A stretch of DNA of 8,684 bases, taken from contig JAGQLZ010000027.1 of the NCBI GenBank assembly GCA_020428895.1, positions 1 through 8,684 of the forward strand. Direction: 5' to 3'. Shown piece by piece: positions 5,558-8,684 of the stretch. Origin of the DNA: Candidatus Kaiserbacteria bacterium (lineage in GTDB: Bacteria > Patescibacteriota > Minisyncoccia > Phycocordibacterales > UBA918). The notes below the pieces were generated by a model, which was given only the letters and a program-made list of their open reading frames with translations, was not told where the DNA came from and made no database searches. The position numbers were made by a program, and so were the translations under genes. Numbering within the stretch: the first letter of the stretch is position 1; every line of letters begins with the position of its first letter.

Positions 5558-7249
5558 TCAAACAACATCAATAATCCGCAGACGAGTCTGGAGTCGGCCC
5601 ATAAAATATGATTCTTCTAGATGACAGAGTAATGATAGTTTTTGTCCTAATTTTGGCTCTTTACTCCAGTCACTTGGTAATTTAAAGAAAGCAATTGCTT
5701 CATTAACAAGACCATTAGTATCAAAAGTTATTTTGGTATGTTCTTTAGTTTTTCCGAATAAAACTACCTCTTTGGGTAAAATATTATTTATCAAATAAAC
5801 GGGTTTTGGGTTATCTGTACCAAACGGAGAAATTTGTTTTTGGGCAGTCAACAATTCACGATCTATTTCTTCTATACTAAGCTCTAAATCAACTTGTATC
5901 GGCTCCACCACTAAAGCCGCTTCACCAAGTTCCTGATATGCCGACACTAACTTATCAGATAATGAAAAAATTTCTTCATCAATTACCGAAAAACCTCCAG
6001 ATGCGTGGTGTCCACCAAATTCTATAAACACATCTTTGGTAGCTTCCATAATATTAATTAAACTAACTTTCCCATTAGATCGGCATGAACCTTTATGTAC
6101 ACCGTTTCCATCACGGCCCCATAGGAACACTGGTCGATCATACTCTTCAGCTAACTTATTGGCGGCTAACCCAACCAATGACGGTCGCCATGACGAATCG
6201 CCAGTAACAATCACATCCGGTACGTCCATGTCTTTCATTCGCTTATGAAGTTCTTTTGTCATTACACCAACCGCAGCCTTACGTTCGTTATTTAAATGTT
6301 CTAAATGTTCCAGCGTCTGACCAGCTTCACTTTCATCTTTAGTAGTTAGTAATCTAAAGGCATCTTCAGGAGTATCCATTCTTGAAGCAGCATTAATACG
6401 AGGACCAATGGTAAAACCAATATCATCTTCTGATAAATACTGTGGTTGTATCTTCTGCTTATAAAACAATTTTTGAAGACCTGGCCTGCGAGTCTTCTTA
6501 AGTACTGTCAAACCATAATGAGCGAGTGTACGATTTTCGTCTAATAGCGGCACCATGTCTGCAATCGTGGCAATACCTACCATATCAAGCCACCACTTCT
6601 CCTGTCCTTCACTTATATCAAATCCACCTTTTTCAATAAGCGCTTGGGTTAATTTAAAAACTACGGCGGCGCCACATAATCCATCAAAAGGGTAAGTATT
6701 ACCAATTTTAGGATTAACTACCGCTACTGCTTGGGGTAGCTTTTCTTTTGGTTCATGATGATCGGTAATAATTACATCAATCCCAAGTTTATTGGCTTCC
6801 TCAACCGCTTCAAAATCTACTGTCCCACAATCAATAGTAATAATTAAATTAACTTCTTTTTTAGCTAATTCCTTTACCGCACTAACACTCAATCCGAAAC
6901 CGTCATAGTGACGATGTGGAATATAGTTTATAAAGTTAGCATGGCCTATGGCAGTAAAAAAATCAAACAAAATTACTGCACCCGGAATACCATCACAATC
7001 ATAGTCACTAAAAATTCCAATTTTTTCATTATTTTTTACAGCCTTCAGAATTCGCTCTACCGCCACCTTCATGTCATTAAGTAAAAACGGGTCATGAGTC
7101 TGAGTTTCATAATCTGGATTTAAAAATTGCTGTACCAAATCAGCGTCAGTAATACCTCTCACCATTAAAAGCTGTTGTAACCTTTTGGAATAATGTGAAA
7201 GCGACTGCGGAACGTCCGAGGCCAGTGTTGCAACCTTAAACTGAGTCAT
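5558..7249 (-). CDS. recJ: single-stranded-DNA-specific exonuclease RecJ
   Basis: This is a 5'-3' single-strand DNA exonuclease used in recombination and repair and, in competent cells, in handling DNA ends. The 563-residue length is normal. DHH-domain motifs in order are SDYDCDG (81-87), ITIDCG (137-142), TDHH (162-165), CGAAVVFKL (192-200), and GIATIADMVPL (225-235; Asp231). GPRINAASR (282-290) opens the helical linker. The DHHA1 domain carries KGSCRS (386-391) and GGHHASGGF (412-420). An OB fold occupies about 450-563. In the usual W-H-x-G-V-x-G motif the sequence is WRPSLVG (354-360), so the conserved His is Arg355. This is unusual, but all metal-binding motifs are intact. It is the first gene of the recJ-rnhA-DUF465 series and ends in TGA. 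It is divergent from the HIT gene across 50 bases that contain the 10-base palindrome ATGTTAACAT. Confidence 0.96.
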   Translation of the reverse strand: MTQFKVATLASDVPQSLSHYSKRLQQLLMVRGITDADLVQQFLNPDYETQTHDPFLLNDMKVAVERILKAVKNNEKIGIFSDYDCDGIPGAVILFDFFTAIGHANFINYIPHRHYDGFGLSVSAVKELAKKEVNLIITIDCGTVDFEAVEEANKLGIDVIITDHHEPKEKLPQAVAVVNPKIGNTYPFDGLCGAAVVFKLTQALIEKGGFDISEGQEKWWLDMVGIATIADMVPLLDENRTLAHYGLTVLKKTRRPGLQKLFYKQKIQPQYLSEDDIGFTIGPRINAASRMDTPEDAFRLLTTKDESEAGQTLEHLEHLNNERKAAVGVMTKELHKRMKDMDVPDVIVTGDSSWRPSLVGLAANKLAEEYDRPVFLWGRDGNGVHKGSCRSNGKVSLINIMEATKDVFIEFGGHHASGGFSVIDEEIFSLSDKLVSAYQELGEAALVVEPIQVDLELSIEEIDRELLTAQKQISPFGTDNPKPVYLINNILPKEVVLFGKTKEHTKITFDTNGLVNEAIAFFKLPSDWSKEPKLGQKLSLLCHLEESYFMGRLQTRLRIIDVV

Positions 7250-7299
7250 AATGATATTTTGTTATGTTAACATGTTGAGTATTAATTGTTGTAATAAGT

Positions 7300-7716
7300 A
7301 TGGATACTATATTCACCAAAATAATTGAGCGGGAAATCCCAGCTGACATTGTTTACGAAGATGATGATATTTTAGCCTTTTTAGATATTAATCCAGTCAA
7401 CAAAGGACATACTTTAGTAATACCAAAAAAGGCTTTTGTTAATATTTTTGATGCTAAAGAAAAAATCTTTGGCAAGATGGCTATCGTTGCTGCTAAGTTA
7501 GGTACGGCCATCAAAGAAGCTACGGGAGCAGACGGCATAAATCTTATTATGAACAATGGCGAAGCGGCTGGTCAGGAAGTACCTCACGCACATATTCATA
7601 TTGTGCCACGGTTTGAAGGAGATGAATCATTTAAAACTCCTAAACACGTTGAGTGTACTAAAGAAGAATTTCAAACTATTGCTACTCAAATTCAAGTGGC
7701 TTTAGAATCAGACTAA
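7300..7716 (+). CDS. HIT (histidine triad) family nucleotide-binding hydrolase
   Basis: This is a small cytoplasmic protein of the Hint branch, whose members hydrolyse nucleoside phosphoramidates such as AMP-lysine or related adenylates. The natural substrate in bacteria is unclear. The histidine triad HAHIHIVPR (96-104) is complete, with His98 the expected nucleophile position. The upstream NNGEAAGQEVPH (85-96) and N-terminal IFTKIIEREIPADIVYEDDDILAFLD (4-29) match the family, as do the IPKK region (41-44) and a total length of 138. The common cysteine zinc ligands near the N-terminus (CIFC) are absent (TIFT). No Shine-Dalgarno precedes the ATG. It is divergent from recJ, and its TAA overlaps the TAG of the convergent Nudix gene by four bases, leaving no room for a separate terminator. 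Confidence 0.95.
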   Translation: MDTIFTKIIEREIPADIVYEDDDILAFLDINPVNKGHTLVIPKKAFVNIFDAKEKIFGKMAIVAAKLGTAIKEATGADGINLIMNNGEAAGQEVPHAHIHIVPRFEGDESFKTPKHVECTKEEFQTIATQIQVALESD

Positions 7717-8183
7717 TTAAAATCTTTTACTTCGTGCCACACCATATCTTTTATAGTATGACCGTCTTTATTGAACCAAACTGTGCCAGTTAACTTCTCT
7801 CCATTAAGCACTCTAGGTAACCAATGTTGATCATCTTCCCACATCTTTTGATAAGGAATTTTTGATAAATCAAACCAAGCTGGTCGCATCTCTTCTGTCT
7901 CTTGTGGTTCGCCATTCCACTTATCTATAAAAAATACGTGAACCAACATTTCGCCCGTATCTTCGTAAATGAATGAAAATTCAGCTACTTTTTTAAAGTC
8001 ACTTTGATTAGCTAAAACTTCGACCTCTTCCTTTAACTCACGGATTGTTGCTTCAAGGATTGATTCTCCATCATCAAGTTTACCACCAAAACCATTCCAC
8101 TTATCGCAACCAAAACCTCGTTTCTTGTACCCCAAACAAATTTGATTCTTGGTCTTAAGAAAACATAAGGTTAACTCCTTCAT
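7713..8183 (-). CDS. Nudix hydrolase, MTH1/NUDT1-like (oxidised purine nucleotide hydrolase)
   Basis: This protein is predicted to clear oxidised purine nucleotides such as 8-oxo-dGTP from the nucleotide pool by hydrolysis to monophosphates. The Nudix box runs from Gly34 to Val56 (G-x5-E40-x7-R48-E49-L-x-E52-E53), with Glu55 in place of the usual Gly. Beyond the box, it shares the hallmarks of human MTH1: KRGFG-x2-KWNGFGGK (21-35; Asn30 equivalent to MTH1 Asn33), EMRPAWF (98-104) and IPYQKMWEDDQHWLP (109-123), whose WxDD equals MTH1 Trp117/Asp119/Asp120. Bacterial MutT lacks this C-terminal block. At 156 residues it is the same size as MTH1. It begins 5 bases after the pgk stop, so it is probably in one operon with pgk, and its stop overlaps that of the HIT gene. 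Specificity for 8-oxo-dGTP versus 2-OH-dATP cannot be told. Confidence 0.92.
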   Translation of the reverse strand: MKELTLCFLKTKNQICLGYKKRGFGCDKWNGFGGKLDDGESILEATIRELKEEVEVLANQSDFKKVAEFSFIYEDTGEMLVHVFFIDKWNGEPQETEEMRPAWFDLSKIPYQKMWEDDQHWLPRVLNGEKLTGTVWFNKDGHTIKDMVWHEVKDFN

Positions 8184-8188
8184 AATTT

Positions 8189-8684
8189 TTATTCCAAAGC
8201 TTTTAGAGCTGGAGTCGTGCCATGCTCTAAGTATGTCAGCATCGCTCCACCACCAGTAGAAACAAAATCAAATTTATCTATCAGACCTAGCTGACTAATC
8301 GAAGCTACAGTATCGCCTCCCCCTACCACTGAATGAGCAGTTGATTCTGACACTAATTTTGCTATTCCTTCAGTGGCTTTTGCAAAATCTTTTTCAAAAT
8401 TTCCAAAAGGACCATTCCATAAAATGGTTTTAGCTTCTTTTATATATTCTGACAACATAGCAACGGTTGCTGGGCCAGCGTCATAAATCACTTCGTCATC
8501 TGTTACTTCACTTGGTGAACAAACTCGCCGACCATTTGGACCTTCCGTTTCAACATCAATCGGTATTAGGATCTTTGGATTTTCTAAAAATGAAGTGTCA
8601 AACTCTACATCTGACAGTAAAGATTTGCCAACATTATAATTTTTAGCTTTAAACAAATCATTAGCTAATGCTCCACCTACAAAA
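8189..8684 (-). CDS. pgk: phosphoglycerate kinase, C-terminal part (cut by the window edge)
   Basis: This glycolytic enzyme transfers phosphate between 1,3-bisphosphoglycerate and ADP. Only the last 164 residues are visible. The frame runs open through the right edge, reading FVGGALANDLFKAKNYNVGKS, which matches PGK's GGAMANTFL-x-A-x-G-x-x-VGxS. A TTG at 8656 falls at the L in NDLFK and is internal, not a start. Visible nucleotide-binding motifs are DAGPATV, WNGPFGNFE, VVGGGDT and STGGGAMLTYLE, followed by the normal C-terminus (PALKALE). The N-terminal domain and promoter lie outside. The Nudix gene follows after 5 bases, which suggests co-expression with central carbon metabolism. Confidence 0.96.
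   Translation of the reverse strand, partial: FVGGALANDLFKAKNYNVGKSLLSDVEFDTSFLENPKILIPIDVETEGPNGRRVCSPSEVTDDEVIYDAGPATVAMLSEYIKEAKTILWNGPFGNFEKDFAKATEGIAKLVSESTAHSVVGGGDTVASISQLGLIDKFDFVSTGGGAMLTYLEHGTTPALKALE

Noticed and set aside
5558..5560. UGA recoded as glycine, making recJ-rnhA one gene
   Set aside because: The other genes in the window have no internal TGA, and the DUF465 gene also ends sensibly at TGA, so the standard bacterial code fits.
7264..7273. Palindrome ATGTTAACAT in the 50-base divergent spacer between recJ and the HIT gene, a possible operator
   Set aside because: Ten bases of A+T-rich palindrome in one copy is weak evidence, and no regulator gene is nearby.
1..8684. CRISPR array, tRNA, rRNA, riboswitch, toxin-antitoxin or defence genes
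   Set aside because: No spaced direct repeats, cloverleaf or conserved RNA motif was seen, and coding genes fill nearly all of the sequence.

Overview
The window looks like a piece of ordinary chromosome from an A+T-rich bacterium with a small genome, most likely a member of the Candidate Phyla Radiation (Patescibacteria/Parcubacteria-like). This placement is an inference. It rests on the mix of compact housekeeping genes that keep changing strand, very short spacers, almost no Shine-Dalgarno sequences, and a ComEC split into separate channel and metallo-beta-lactamase proteins. TGA is used as a stop twice (recJ and the DUF465 gene), and no recognised gene contains an internal TGA. This argues against lineages that read UGA as glycine.

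Layout from left to right. Positions 1-150 hold no supportable gene. On the minus strand follow rpsL (uS12) and, upstream of it, a site-2-protease-type membrane peptidase. Divergent from the peptidase, on the plus strand, is rpmB (bL28), which ends in a strong hairpin terminator. That terminator also serves, and overlaps the stop codon of, a minus-strand membrane-anchored ComEC-type metallo-beta-lactamase (MBL) protein. Divergent from the MBL gene is an Fe/Mn superoxide dismutase gene on the plus strand. It runs tail to tail, with a 5-base gap, into minus-strand comEC (membrane channel part). A minus-strand series recJ - rnhA - DUF465 (YdcH-like) - [terminator-like hairpin] - comEC fills 3179-7249. 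The right end has a plus-strand HIT protein gene whose stop codon overlaps that of a minus-strand MTH1-like Nudix gene. The Nudix gene lies 5 bases downstream of pgk, which is cut by the window edge.

Themes. DNA uptake and processing is represented by ComEC, the detached MBL protein, the RecJ single-strand exonuclease and RNase HI. Oxidative protection is represented by superoxide dismutase and a predicted oxidised-nucleotide hydrolase. Translation (S12, L28) and glycolysis (PGK) make up the rest. I see no mobile element, CRISPR array, tRNA/rRNA or defence island.

The most unusual feature is a set of hairpins inside coding sequence. There is a 20-bp perfect stem in the linker of the MBL gene, an 18-bp perfect stem in the C-terminal tail of comEC, a bulged 12-bp stem further into the MBL gene, and a REP-like motif in the interhelix loop of the DUF465 gene. 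Other points worth a look are an S12 with arginine at the classic streptomycin lysine and a one-residue deletion in the second streptomycin loop, and recJ and rnhA being in the same frame, separated only by a UGA and four sense codons. I do not see a clear, wholly new multi-gene system here.
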